DNA from: an uncultured Gardnerella sp.
GTDB taxonomy: Bacteria; Actinomycetota; Actinomycetes; Actinomycetales; Bifidobacteriaceae
NCBI GenBank assembly: GCA_947254595.1
Contig: CAMYED010000022.1
Span: 1 to 17,052 of the forward strand
Length of the DNA stretch: 17,052 bases
Direction of reading: 5' to 3'
Shown: piece after piece, positions 1 through 7,526 of the stretch
Layout: each line of letters starts with the position of its first letter
Position numbering within the stretch: position 1 is the first letter of the stretch
Translations under genes and position numbers: made by a program
The notes under the pieces: generated by a model
What the model was told of the DNA's origin: nothing
Databases searched by the model: none
The model's input: only the letters and a program-made list of their open reading frames with translations

Positions 1-1642
1 TTTCTGGGTCAGTCAACTCCATTGGCACTACGCGCTCAAGGTTGTACCACTTGTGATAGCTTGCAGCCAGATCCTCAAGATAATGCGCAACGCGGTGAGG
101 AGCACGCAAGTCGCCAGCTTGTGCAAGAGCTGCAGGCCATTGCGCCAAAGCAGCCAGCACTTCGCCGTCAGCCTCTGTGTTAAGCAAGCTTAAATCAGCG
201 CCATCTTGCGTAATTCCAGCGTCCGCTGCGTTTCTAGCAACGTTGCAGCTGCGCGCGTGAGCATATTGCACGTAGTACACAGGATTATCGTTGCTGTGAG
301 AAGCGAGCAAATCCAAATCAATATCAACGCTTGTGTTGTAGTCGGTGCGAGCAAGCGAATAGCGCGAAGCGTCAACACCAATTGCATCAACTAAATCGTC
401 AATCGTAATAACGTTTCCAGCGCGCTTGCTCATGCGTACTGGCTTGCCGTCCTTCATAACGTTTACAAGCTGACCAATAAGAATCTGCATGTTTTCGCCA
501 GGATTGTCTCCAAAAGCCGCACACATTGCCATCATTCGGCCAATATAGCCGTGATGATCCGCGCCGAGCATGTAAATTGCCACGTCTGCAGGATTCTGCT
601 CGCGATGACGCTTGTTGCGATAGTACGCAATATCTGCAGCAAAGTAAGCATAATTGCCGTCGGACTTAATAATTACGCGATCCTTGTCGTCGCCATGCTT
701 AGTTGATTCGAACCAAGTTGCGCCGTCTTTTTCGAAAATGTCCCCGCGAGAACGCAAGTCTGCAATAGCACGCTCAACTTCGCCATCCTCGTACAGGCTG
801 TTTTCATGGAACCAAACGTCAAAACTAACGCGAAAATCGCGCATAGACTTACGAATTTCCGCAAACATCATTGGCACTGCGCGCTTGCGGAACTCTTCGC
901 GCTGCTCAGAATCACCTTCTCCAAGCGGCAAGCCTTCCTCGTCTTTTCCAAGATCAATTCTTGGCAAGGAAAGAATATCAATGCCGTCTGCTTGCGCTTC
1001 TTTTATAACAGCATCCGCAATTTCGTTAATATACGCACCTTTGTAGCCGTCTGCAGGCGTCTCTTCGCCGTGAGCTGCAGCAACTAAAGACTTTGCAAAA
1101 CGGTTAATTTGCTCGCCGTGATCGTTGAAGTAGTATTCGCGAACGACTTTTGCGCCATTCGCTTCCAAAACTCGAGCCATGGAATCGCCAACTGCAGCCC
1201 AGCGAGTGCCACCAATGTGAATTGGGCCAGTTGGGTTTGCGGAAACAAACTCAAGATTCAAAGTTTTGCCGCCCAAGTGCGCATTTTTACCAAAATCCGC
1301 GCCCTGCTTTAAGACTTCGTCAACAACAGCAGCCGCAGACGCAGAATCAAGCGTTATGTTAATAAAGCCAGGACCAGCCACTTCTACAGATGCAATACCT
1401 TCCGCTTCTTGCAAACGTTCTGCAAAAAGTTCCGCTAAATCGTGAGGCTTCATACCAGCCTTCTTCGCAAGCTGCATAGCAACGTTCGTAGCCCAATCGC
1501 CATGCGCGCGATCTTTTGGTCGCATTACCGCAAGTTTTTCGGCTGCAGGAATCAAATCTTCTGTTAAGCTACCTGCTTTACCGTTTGCTACTAAATCTTT
1601 AGCGATTTTTTCAATTAATTCACTTAAGCTTTCTGGATTCAT
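1..1642 (-). CDS. argS: Arginyl-tRNA synthetase (3' end outside window)
   Basis: Class I aminoacyl-tRNA synthetase that charges tRNA-Arg with arginine in the cytoplasm. About 547 codons are visible, from the ATG at 1642 to the window edge; the end of the C-terminal anticodon-binding domain is missing. Near residue 140 the translation reads LEFVSANPTGPIHIGGTRWA, the HIGH-box region in its actinobacterial form (HIGG in place of HIGH). Further on, GKPVRMSKRAGN is the KMSKS-equivalent loop. The N-terminal tRNA-recognition domain (MNPESLSELIEK onward) precedes the HIGH box as expected for ArgS. No Shine-Dalgarno lies before the ATG; a TAGACT hexamer ends 7 nt upstream, so the mRNA may be leaderless. 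The gene is divergent from the toxin-antitoxin pair at 1755. I am confident of the family; the only uncertainty is the missing end. Confidence 0.96.
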   Translation of the reverse strand, partial: MNPESLSELIEKIAKDLVANGKAGSLTEDLIPAAEKLAVMRPKDRAHGDWATNVAMQLAKKAGMKPHDLAELFAERLQEAEGIASVEVAGPGFINITLDSASAAAVVDEVLKQGADFGKNAHLGGKTLNLEFVSANPTGPIHIGGTRWAAVGDSMARVLEANGAKVVREYYFNDHGEQINRFAKSLVAAAHGEETPADGYKGAYINEIADAVIKEAQADGIDILSLPRIDLGKDEEGLPLGEGDSEQREEFRKRAVPMMFAEIRKSMRDFRVSFDVWFHENSLYEDGEVERAIADLRSRGDIFEKDGATWFESTKHGDDKDRVIIKSDGNYAYFAADIAYYRNKRHREQNPADVAIYMLGADHHGYIGRMMAMCAAFGDNPGENMQILIGQLVNVMKDGKPVRMSKRAGNVITIDDLVDAIGVDASRYSLARTDYNTSVDIDLDLLASHSNDNPVYYVQYAHARSCNVARNAADAGITQDGADLSLLNTEADGEVLAALAQWPAALAQAGDLRAPHRVAHYLEDLAASYHKWYNLERVVPMELTDPE

Positions 1643-1649
1643 GGTTTAC

Positions 1650-1655
1650 AGTCTA
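1650..1655 (-). promoter_or_regulatory. Candidate -10 element of argS (leaderless start)
   Basis: On the minus strand TAGACT is followed by exactly 7 nt and then the argS ATG. This spacing would put the transcription start at or next to the A of the ATG. No convincing -35 hexamer is visible. The same arrangement (TAAACTgtaaatcATG against TAGACTgtaaaccATG here) precedes the solute-binding protein gene. Confidence 0.45.
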
Positions 1656-1694
1656 GCGTTACCGCGCGATGCTTCGCGATTACAACGTATTGGA

Positions 1695-1722
1695 TTGCAT
1701 TATTCTGCATGTAAGGTAATAT
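1695..1722 (+). promoter_or_regulatory. Candidate promoter of the toxin-antitoxin pair
   Basis: TTGCAT (1695-1700) and TAATAT (1717-1722) are separated by 16 nt. A transcript from here would have a leader of roughly 25 nt ending in the GGAG Shine-Dalgarno at 1744-1747, 7 nt before the antitoxin ATG at 1755. Confidence 0.5.
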
Positions 1723-1740
1723 ATGTTTTACATGTTTTAC
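1708..1740 (+). promoter_or_regulatory. Candidate antitoxin operator repeats
   Basis: Two contiguous 9-bp direct repeats, ATGTTTTAC (1723-1731 and 1732-1740), follow the -10 element. They overlap an inverted repeat, CATGTAA (1708-1714) with TTACATG (1728-1734). Ribbon-helix-helix antitoxins usually bind short repeats of this kind over their own promoter. Assignment to this antitoxin is inference from position. Confidence 0.4.
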
Positions 1741-1754
1741 AATGGAGATTAAAA

Positions 1755-1991
1755 ATGGTCGCAACAATTACAGGATTAAGAGTACCCTCTAACGTTTTAG
1801 ATCGTTATGATCAGCTCGCTAAAACCACTCACCGCACTCGTTCATTTTACATGAATCAAGCACTAGAGGCTCAAATTGATGAGCTTGAACATGAATATGG
1901 ACTAATGGCAGATATTGAAGCATACAAACGTGGAGAATTAGAAACATCTCCACTCGACGACGTGGTGAAGCGCCTTGATTTGGAAGATTAA
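1755..1991 (+). CDS. RelB-like ribbon-helix-helix antitoxin
   Basis: A 78-residue protein that should neutralise the toxin encoded immediately downstream and repress their shared promoter. The N-terminus (VATITGLRVPSNVLDRYDQL) has the beta-strand then helix pattern of ribbon-helix-helix DNA-binding antitoxins. The acidic C-terminus (ELETSPLDDVVKRLDLED) fits a toxin-wrapping tail. The frame is open up to 1641, but ATG 1755 is preferred because GGAG lies 7 nt upstream and the longer version would begin inside the argS promoter region. Its last 17 nt overlap the toxin gene. Lone RHH proteins exist, but the RelE-like partner makes an antitoxin role likely. Not assigned to a named subfamily. Confidence 0.82.
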   Translation: MVATITGLRVPSNVLDRYDQLAKTTHRTRSFYMNQALEAQIDELEHEYGLMADIEAYKRGELETSPLDDVVKRLDLED

Positions 1992-2241
1992 TTTATCTAA
2001 AAGAGCTGAAAAACAGCTAGGGAAAATTGACAAAACGATTGCTAAGCAAATCGTTAAGGAGCTTCGCGAAATTAGCGATCTCGACAATCCTCGAATCAGA
2101 GGCAAGGCACTAACTGGCAACTATTCAGGATTTTGGAGATATAGAGTAAGAGATTACAGAATAATTTGCGCCATTGAAGATAATGTACTGACTGTTTTTG
2201 TTGTGGACATTGATCATCGCAGTAGAATCTACAATAAGTGA
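1975..2241 (+). CDS. RelE/ParE-superfamily toxin
   Basis: An 88-residue basic protein of the RelE/ParE fold. RelE members cleave mRNA in the ribosomal A site; ParE members poison gyrase. The Lys/Arg-rich N-terminus with a helical hairpin (SKRAEKQLGKIDKTIAKQIV), the central GNYSGFWRYRVRDYRI block and the C-terminal VDIDHRSRIYNK strand match the family. Arg55, Arg57, Arg62, Arg82, Arg84 and Tyr86 are candidates for RNA binding and catalysis, and the pattern favours RelE over ParE. The only workable start is TTG at 1975, because an in-frame TGA sits at 1966-1968. GGTGAAG at 1964-1970 gives a plausible Shine-Dalgarno inside the antitoxin gene. The rare start codon and 17-nt overlap suggest translational coupling that keeps toxin below antitoxin. 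The gene looks intact. Confidence 0.83.
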   Translation: MIWKINLSKRAEKQLGKIDKTIAKQIVKELREISDLDNPRIRGKALTGNYSGFWRYRVRDYRIICAIEDNVLTVFVVDIDHRSRIYNK

Positions 2242-2265
2242 TTATGCTTAAGTATTTAAATACAC

Positions 2266-2310
2266 AAAAAGCGCTGGAGTCGAAGATTGACTTCCAGCGC
2301 TTTTGTTTTG
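2266..2310. terminator. Bidirectional terminator between toxin gene and valS
   Basis: AAAAGCGCTGG pairs with CCAGCGCTTTT, extended by AGT/ACT across one bulged base, around a loop of about 10 nt. There is an A-run on the left and TTTTGTTTT on the right, so the hairpin can end transcripts from both the toxin gene and valS. Confidence 0.85.
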
Positions 2311-2326
2311 CAATTAATTATTTTCG

Positions 2327-2356
2327 ATTACTTGCAATTACTTGCGACTACTTCTT
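2327..2356 (-). repeat. 10-bp tandem repeat across the valS stop codon
   Basis: Three adjacent 10-bp units read on the plus strand as ATTACTTGCA, ATTACTTGCG and ACTACTTCTT. The third carries the valS stop (2348-2350) and last lysine codons. The first two lie in the 3' untranslated region. Confidence 0.6.
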
Positions 2357-5104
2357 TTTTGCAGGAGCTTCGCCAAGTTCGCTTTGAGCAACAGAAACGT
2401 TTACGTTAGTTGCATCATATTCCGCAGATTCAGATTCAGAAGAATCTCCAGCATCTGCTGCCTTAACAGCGTTAAGCTTTACTTCTCCAGTAACGCGACC
2501 AGCTTCAGCAACGTCATCCAAAGTGTCCTCAACAGCCTTATAAGCGTTTTCTGCAACGTTCAAAGTCACTTGCAAAATAGGAGTCTTCATAGAAACTTTT
2601 GCTTCAGACTTAATCTTGCGCAAAGTAGCCAAAGCTTCACCCGCGTAAGCCAAAGTATCTGCAGAAACTCCGTTTGCAGCAGCCTCATAAGCTTTAGCAC
2701 ACGGCCAGCTTGCGCGATGCACGGAACCTTCGCCATCATGCATCCAGCTCCACACTTCTTCCGTAGCGTAAGGCAAATAAGGAGCAAGCAAGCGAGCCAA
2801 AGCGTCGAGAGCAAGTCCAAGAGTTGTTCTAGCAGACTTTACAGCAGCTTCGCTTGGAGTACGTCCAGTTGATTCTGCAGTACCGTAAGCACGATTCTTT
2901 GCAAGCTCAATGTAATCGTCGCAGAACTCCCAGAAGAAGGTTTCGATTGCTTCCAAAGCCTTAGAATGCTCGTAAGATTCAAGCGCATCAGTTGCGGTAC
3001 GAATAACGGATGCGAGCTTTGCCATAACAGAGCGATCCAAAACTTCCGTAACGTTTGCAAAATTCCAGTCCGAAGTAGCAGGCTCAAGAACCTGATGCTC
3101 ATCATCTTCGCGGCCAATTGCGAGCGCAAACTTCGTAGCGTTCAAAAGCTTAATCGCAAGGCGGCGGCCAATCTTCATCTGGCCTTCGTCGTAAGTTGCA
3201 TCCAAGCCCAACTTTGCAGAAGTTGCCCAGTAGCGCACAGCGTCCGCACAAAACTCTTCGATTGGCTTATTTGGCACAACTACGTTGCCCTTAGATTTAG
3301 ACATCTTCTTGTGGTCTGGGTCAAGAATCCAGCCAGAAAGCGCAGCATGCTTCCAAGGCAAGCAGCCGTTTTCAAGATGCGCGCGATCAACCGTACTAAA
3401 CAGCCAAGTACGAATAATATCCTGGCCTTGTGGACGCAAATCCATTGGGAAAGTAGCCTTAAACAAAGCTTGATTTTCCTCACCTGGCTCTTCCCAACGA
3501 GTCACAATTTGTGGAGTTAAGGAAGATGTTGCCCAAGTGTCCATAATGTCTTGCTCAGCAGTAAAGCCGTTTGGCTGGTCGCGCTGAGATTCGTCGAATC
3601 CTTCTGGAACGTCAATAGTTGGGTCGATTGGCAAACGATCTTCGCTAGGAGTCAAAGGATGCTCGTAATCCACTTCCCCATTTTCGTTTACTGGGTACCA
3701 AAGTGGGAATGGCACACCGAAGAAGCGCTGGCGAGAAATAAGCCAGTCACCATTCAAGCCGTGAACCCAATTCTCGTAGCGCACGCGCATAAAGTCTGGG
3801 TGGAAGTTAAGTTCCTTGCCGCGCTCAATAAGCTCAGCATTCAGCTTTTCGTCAGTGCCGCCGTTCTTTAAGTACCATTGACGAGAAGTGACGATTTCCA
3901 AAGGCTTATCGCCCTTTTCGTAGAAGTTCGTCATACGCTTTGTTGGCTTTGGTTCGCCATCCATGTCTCCGGCAGCCTGCAAAGCTTCAACAACTTCCTT
4001 ACGAGCAGAGAAAGTGGTTTTACCGGCAATCTTCTCGAACATTTCGCGACCGGACTCATCAGTAATCCAATCAGGAGTGGTCATTACAATGCGTCCGTTA
4101 CGCTGAATGATTGGTCGAGTTGGCAAACTCAAGTCGCGCCACCACTCAACATCGGTTACGTCACCGAAAGTGCAGCACATTGCAATGCCAGCACCCTTGT
4201 CCATTTGAGCAGCAGAATGAGCCAAGATTGGCACCTTAACTTTGAACAGTGGAGAATAAACTTCTTGACCGAAGTACTTCTTATAACGCTCATCGTCTGG
4301 GTGCGCAATCAAAGAAGTGCAAGCGGCGAGCAATTCTGGACGCGTAGTTTCAATATAAATTGGCGTGCCATCTTCAAAACGGAACGCAATCTTATGGTAG
4401 AAACCAGGATATTCGCGAGCTTCAAGCTCTGCCTGCGCAACTGCAGTCTGGAAAGTCACATCCCACAAACCTGGAGCATCCTTCTGATACGCTTCACCGC
4501 GAGCAAGATTACGCAAGAACGCTTTTTGCGCAACTCGGCGAGGCTGCTCACCAATCGTGTGGTAAGTCTGAGACCAGTCCACAGAAAGGCCAAGCCTACG
4601 CCACAATGCTTCAAAAAGCTTCTCGTCTTGGGAAGTTAAGCGTTCGCAAAGTTCAATAAAGTTCTGACGGCTTACAGGAACCTGATCTTTTGCCTCAATT
4701 TTCTTTCCTTCTGTGCCTTCAAATGGAGGCTTAAAATCAGGATCATATTTAAGCGAAGTGTCTACTCGCACACCGTAATAGTTTTGCACTCGGCGCTCTG
4801 TTGGAAGGCCGTTATCGTCCCAACCCATTGGGTAGAACACGTCAAAGCCCTTCATGCGCTTATATCGCGCAATAACGTCCGTGTGTGTGTAAGAGAATAC
4901 GTGACCTACATGCAAGTGACCGCTTACGGTTGGAGGTGGGGTATCAATAGAATATACGGCCTTGCGGTCGCGGGAATTGTGGAAAGCGTAAGTCTTGGCT
5001 TCATCCCAATTATTACGCCATTTATCTTCAAGACCATCAACACCAACCTTGTTTGGAAGCGGCGTTAAATGGGCGTGCTTTACTGTGTTATCCTGTTCAC
5101 TCAT
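2348..5104 (-). CDS. valS: Valyl-tRNA synthetase
   Basis: Cytoplasmic class I synthetase that charges tRNA-Val. At 918 residues it is full length for the family. The HIGH box is HVGH at residues 65-68 (SGHLHVGHVFSYTHTD), followed by the GWDDNGLPTERRVQ segment typical of ValS/IleS. The CP1 editing domain occupies the middle (FEDGTPIYIETTRPELL and the GAGIAMCCTFGD region). KMSKS is present near residue 600 (HKKMSKSKGNVVVPNK). The C-terminal anticodon-binding region and a predicted helical tail follow. The tail ends in an Ala/Glu-rich stretch with AKKK, which may be lineage-specific. ATG 5104 lacks a Shine-Dalgarno but has TAATAT 7 nt upstream, so the mRNA may be leaderless. No T-box leader is seen: only 47 nt separate it from the upstream gene. 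Confidence 0.97.
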   Translation of the reverse strand: MSEQDNTVKHAHLTPLPNKVGVDGLEDKWRNNWDEAKTYAFHNSRDRKAVYSIDTPPPTVSGHLHVGHVFSYTHTDVIARYKRMKGFDVFYPMGWDDNGLPTERRVQNYYGVRVDTSLKYDPDFKPPFEGTEGKKIEAKDQVPVSRQNFIELCERLTSQDEKLFEALWRRLGLSVDWSQTYHTIGEQPRRVAQKAFLRNLARGEAYQKDAPGLWDVTFQTAVAQAELEAREYPGFYHKIAFRFEDGTPIYIETTRPELLAACTSLIAHPDDERYKKYFGQEVYSPLFKVKVPILAHSAAQMDKGAGIAMCCTFGDVTDVEWWRDLSLPTRPIIQRNGRIVMTTPDWITDESGREMFEKIAGKTTFSARKEVVEALQAAGDMDGEPKPTKRMTNFYEKGDKPLEIVTSRQWYLKNGGTDEKLNAELIERGKELNFHPDFMRVRYENWVHGLNGDWLISRQRFFGVPFPLWYPVNENGEVDYEHPLTPSEDRLPIDPTIDVPEGFDESQRDQPNGFTAEQDIMDTWATSSLTPQIVTRWEEPGEENQALFKATFPMDLRPQGQDIIRTWLFSTVDRAHLENGCLPWKHAALSGWILDPDHKKMSKSKGNVVVPNKPIEEFCADAVRYWATSAKLGLDATYDEGQMKIGRRLAIKLLNATKFALAIGREDDEHQVLEPATSDWNFANVTEVLDRSVMAKLASVIRTATDALESYEHSKALEAIETFFWEFCDDYIELAKNRAYGTAESTGRTPSEAAVKSARTTLGLALDALARLLAPYLPYATEEVWSWMHDGEGSVHRASWPCAKAYEAAANGVSADTLAYAGEALATLRKIKSEAKVSMKTPILQVTLNVAENAYKAVEDTLDDVAEAGRVTGEVKLNAVKAADAGDSSESESAEYDATNVNVSVAQSELGEAPAKKK

Positions 5105-5111
5105 GAACTGA

Positions 5112-5139
5112 ATATTAGAAACTCAGTGCGACAACGCAA
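5112..5139 (-). promoter_or_regulatory. Candidate valS promoter (leaderless)
   Basis: On the minus strand TTGCGT (5139-5134), a 16-nt spacer, TAATAT (5117-5112), then 7 nt to the ATG at 5104. The hexamers are good and the spacing implies transcription starting at or near the start codon. It would make valS separately transcribed despite the 47-nt gap to the co-directional gene upstream. Confidence 0.55.
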
Positions 5140-5151
5140 ATCTTAAGCTTT

Positions 5152-6726
5152 TTACTTTACAGTTACGTCATGTAATGGCAGAAGCTGATCGGTCATATTC
5201 TTTGTGTATCCACTTATATTAGATTTCACAGCCATCACGCTTTTACGTGCATACAGCCAGTGAGCTGCAGCATTATTGCTAACTTCGCGAGCGTATGCAC
5301 GAGCATTTGCTTCATATTCTGCAGCATTTTTTGAGTGGACTGCATTAGCCCAAGATTGCTGGGAGCGAGAATCTTGCAAAACAAATGGCGAACCACTTTC
5401 TGCAAAAGCACCTTCGTCCAGCGTATGACTCAACGTTACGAGTGCAATATCGTACTTACCTGCGGCTACGCGATTGCGCATAGTCTTCTGATCGACTTCT
5501 TCAAGATTAACTTTGAACCCGCTAACGGAGCTAATTTGACGAGATAGCTCACGTCCGACATTTCCTTCACCTTTCGGCACTAGGAAACTAATATTACCTA
5601 AATAACCTGCGCTGAAGTAGTGAAATAGCGATCCAGCTTTTCCAGGATTATAAGGATACAAACCGTTCAAATCCTCATATCCTGTAGAAAGCGGGTCAAT
5701 TGGTCCTCCAACAGGTACACCACCATTACCGTCCGCAGCGATTACAGTTTGCGCATTCATCGCATATCTAGCAGCTTTACGTGCCTGCTCGTCGCAGAAA
5801 ATAGATGACACCGTACTATTAAGCGCAATAAAACGAACGCGAGTGCTCTGCCCTTCTACCATTTGAGTGTTTGCAATTGCTGCAAGTCGCTTATTTTCGT
5901 TACCTTCAAGCGGAACAGCCATTTGAATATTGCCTTTTTCCATTGCTTCCGCCAAAGCAGTATCGTTAGCAAAATATTGCAAAGTAATACTTGCACAAGA
6001 TGCTGGATTACCCCAATACTTGTTGTTGCGTAGTAGAACTAAAGAATTGCCTTTGTTGTAACTACTTACAGTGAAGGGACCAGTGCCCATAGCTCCATTT
6101 GCGTAGTCAACAACTGCGCTAGTATCATACACAATTCCAGCACGCCCGGAAAGACGACGAAGAAGCAAAGCATCCGGCATATTGAGATTAATTACTAGAG
6201 TGTAATCGTCTGGATTTGTAACAGTTTTTATAGTTGTTAAGGCACCATATCCGGGATAATTTTTTGTAATACCTTGCTGTAAAGATTGCAAAACTGAAGT
6301 TGCGTTCATAGTGTGGCCGTTGGAAAAACGCACGCCTCTACGCAAATTAAAACGATATGTTAAGCCGTCTTTAGAAACGTCCCAAGATTGCGCCAAGCCA
6401 GGCTGCAAACTGTTGTCGTCACCACGCTTAACCAAAGTTTCATAAACGTTGCCGATTAACGCTTGTTGAATAGCGTCACTGTCGTCGTTGCGAATATCAA
6501 GAGATTCAGGAGCAGTGCGTAAGCCGATTTTTAATACGGAGTTGCCTGCTGGATGTGAAATGGCATCAATAGGAGAACGCCCCTGGTACATTTGCCATCC
6601 GCACCATAAAACAACAATCATTATTGCCGACACAACCATGAATACGACCCATGGAATCCAACCCGCTTCACCGCGTCGATTAGATGGTCTGTAAGCATGA
6701 CTTGCATATTTGCCTGTTCTTGACAT
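5152..6726 (-). CDS. Membrane-anchored family 5 extracellular solute-binding protein
   Basis: A 524-residue solute-binding protein of the oligopeptide/dipeptide (SBP_bac_5) type, expected to capture peptides or similar ligands outside the membrane. Basic residues (Arg13, Arg17, Arg18) precede one hydrophobic segment at about residues 23-44 (WIPWVVFMVVSAIMIVVLWC). The body then starts LKIGLRTAPESLDIRN, with the family's LQPGLAQSW and FNLRRGVRFSNGH blocks and the MGTGPFTVSSYNKGNS block near the middle. Cys42 follows Trp, so this is not a normal lipobox; a transmembrane anchor is more likely than a lipoprotein. No permease or ATPase genes flank it, so its transporter must be encoded elsewhere or it works as a sensor. 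It sits between nth and valS on the same strand. Fold is secure; ligand unknown. Confidence 0.88.
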   Translation of the reverse strand: MSRTGKYASHAYRPSNRRGEAGWIPWVVFMVVSAIMIVVLWCGWQMYQGRSPIDAISHPAGNSVLKIGLRTAPESLDIRNDDSDAIQQALIGNVYETLVKRGDDNSLQPGLAQSWDVSKDGLTYRFNLRRGVRFSNGHTMNATSVLQSLQQGITKNYPGYGALTTIKTVTNPDDYTLVINLNMPDALLLRRLSGRAGIVYDTSAVVDYANGAMGTGPFTVSSYNKGNSLVLLRNNKYWGNPASCASITLQYFANDTALAEAMEKGNIQMAVPLEGNENKRLAAIANTQMVEGQSTRVRFIALNSTVSSIFCDEQARKAARYAMNAQTVIAADGNGGVPVGGPIDPLSTGYEDLNGLYPYNPGKAGSLFHYFSAGYLGNISFLVPKGEGNVGRELSRQISSVSGFKVNLEEVDQKTMRNRVAAGKYDIALVTLSHTLDEGAFAESGSPFVLQDSRSQQSWANAVHSKNAAEYEANARAYAREVSNNAAAHWLYARKSVMAVKSNISGYTKNMTDQLLPLHDVTVK

Positions 6727-6733
6727 GATTTAC

Positions 6734-6763
6734 AGTTTATATCAATAGCCGAATGGAAAACAA
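6734..6763 (-). promoter_or_regulatory. Candidate promoter of the solute-binding protein gene (leaderless)
   Basis: Minus strand: TTGTTT (6763-6758), 18-nt spacer, TAAACT (6739-6734), then GTAAATC and the ATG at 6726. The last 7 nt differ at one position from those before argS. No Shine-Dalgarno is present. Confidence 0.5.
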
Positions 6764-6769
6764 CACGCC

Positions 6770-7435
6770 TTACACGCGCGCAGAAGGGCAAGTTGATTTT
6801 AATGGGCATACAGCGCACTTTGGATTACGCGCTGTGCATATATTTCTTCCATGCAAAATAAGACGATGAGAAAGATTAGTCCATTCGGAAGGCTTAAAAT
6901 ATTTTGTTATTTCGCGTTCAATATCTGTTGGATTTGGGCGAATATTAGTCTTATCCCAATCTTTTCGCCAACCTAGGCGACCAGTAACACGCATTACGTG
7001 AGTGTCTACAGGAAAACCAGGCAAGCCGAAAGCATTACCAAGCACAACATTGGCAGTTTTACGACCAACACCCGGAAGCGATACTAAATCTTCCATATTT
7101 TTTGGCACTTCACCGTGAAATTTACTAATTAAGCATGAAGATAACGCAATAATATTCTGTGCTTTTACTTTGTAAAATCCTAGAGGATGAATAATGGACT
7201 CAACTTGAGCAATTGAGGCTGACGCAAGCGAACGAGCATCCGGAAAAGTGTAGAAAAGTTCCGGAGTAACTGTATTAACGCGTTTATCGGTTGTTTGTGC
7301 ACTTAAAACAGTTGCGATTAAAAGTTCAAAGGGATTTGAAAAGTTCAAAGCACACTTCGGTTCAGGAATTTCTTTGCACAAAATTGCATACTGAGCATGT
7401 ATACGCGCAAGTTTCGCCTGCTTTGATTCACGCAT
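6770..7435 (-). CDS. nth: Endonuclease III (DNA glycosylase/AP lyase)
   Basis: Base-excision repair enzyme that removes oxidised pyrimidines and nicks the abasic site. Length is 221 residues, normal for the family. The helix-hairpin-helix is LPGVGRKTANVV with catalytic Lys126. The catalytic aspartate is Asp144 in FPVDTHVMRVTGRLGW. The 4Fe-4S cluster ligands are Cys200, Cys207, Cys210 and Cys216, in the exact C-x6-C-x2-C-x5-C spacing. The start at 7435 is the first ATG and aligns with normal family length; the Shine-Dalgarno is weak. It lies 74 nt downstream of glnR with no terminator between, so the two may be co-transcribed. All key residues are intact. Confidence 0.96.
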   Translation of the reverse strand: MRESKQAKLARIHAQYAILCKEIPEPKCALNFSNPFELLIATVLSAQTTDKRVNTVTPELFYTFPDARSLASASIAQVESIIHPLGFYKVKAQNIIALSSCLISKFHGEVPKNMEDLVSLPGVGRKTANVVLGNAFGLPGFPVDTHVMRVTGRLGWRKDWDKTNIRPNPTDIEREITKYFKPSEWTNLSHRLILHGRNICTARNPKCAVCPLKSTCPSARV

Positions 7436-7442
7436 ATTAAAA

Positions 7443-7526
7443 ATTCCGCACTCTCCACACTCTCCGTAGTTTACGCACTTTCTACAAATTACGCACTTCC
7501 TACAGATTTCTAACTTTCTACAGATT
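7443..7526 (-). repeat. 18-bp degenerate tandem repeat at the glnR 3' end
   Basis: About four 18-bp units on the minus strand follow the pattern AATCTGTAGAAAGTGCGT. They begin inside the last codons of glnR and fill most of the gap to nth. Read on in the glnR frame, the units give KSVGSA-stop, FVESA-stop, TTESVESAEF, which resembles the protein's own tail (ESAESVES). Confidence 0.7.

Noticed and set aside
1665..1678. CGCGA/TCGCG mini-hairpin between argS and the antitoxin
   Set aside because: Only five base pairs with a four-base loop; it lies in no position that suggests a terminator or riboswitch.
1641..1754. Longer antitoxin beginning at 1641
   Set aside because: The extension covers the argS start, the promoter and the operator-like repeats and has no Shine-Dalgarno; ATG 1755 has GGAG at the right distance.
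2342..5068. Several plus-strand frames of 90-250 codons inside valS
   Set aside because: Antisense shadows of an intact, well-recognised synthetase gene; no independent start signals or family motifs.
5105..5151. Possible T-box leader for valS
   Set aside because: The space to the upstream stop codon is only 47 nt and is filled by a promoter-like sequence; there is no room for specifier and antiterminator stems.
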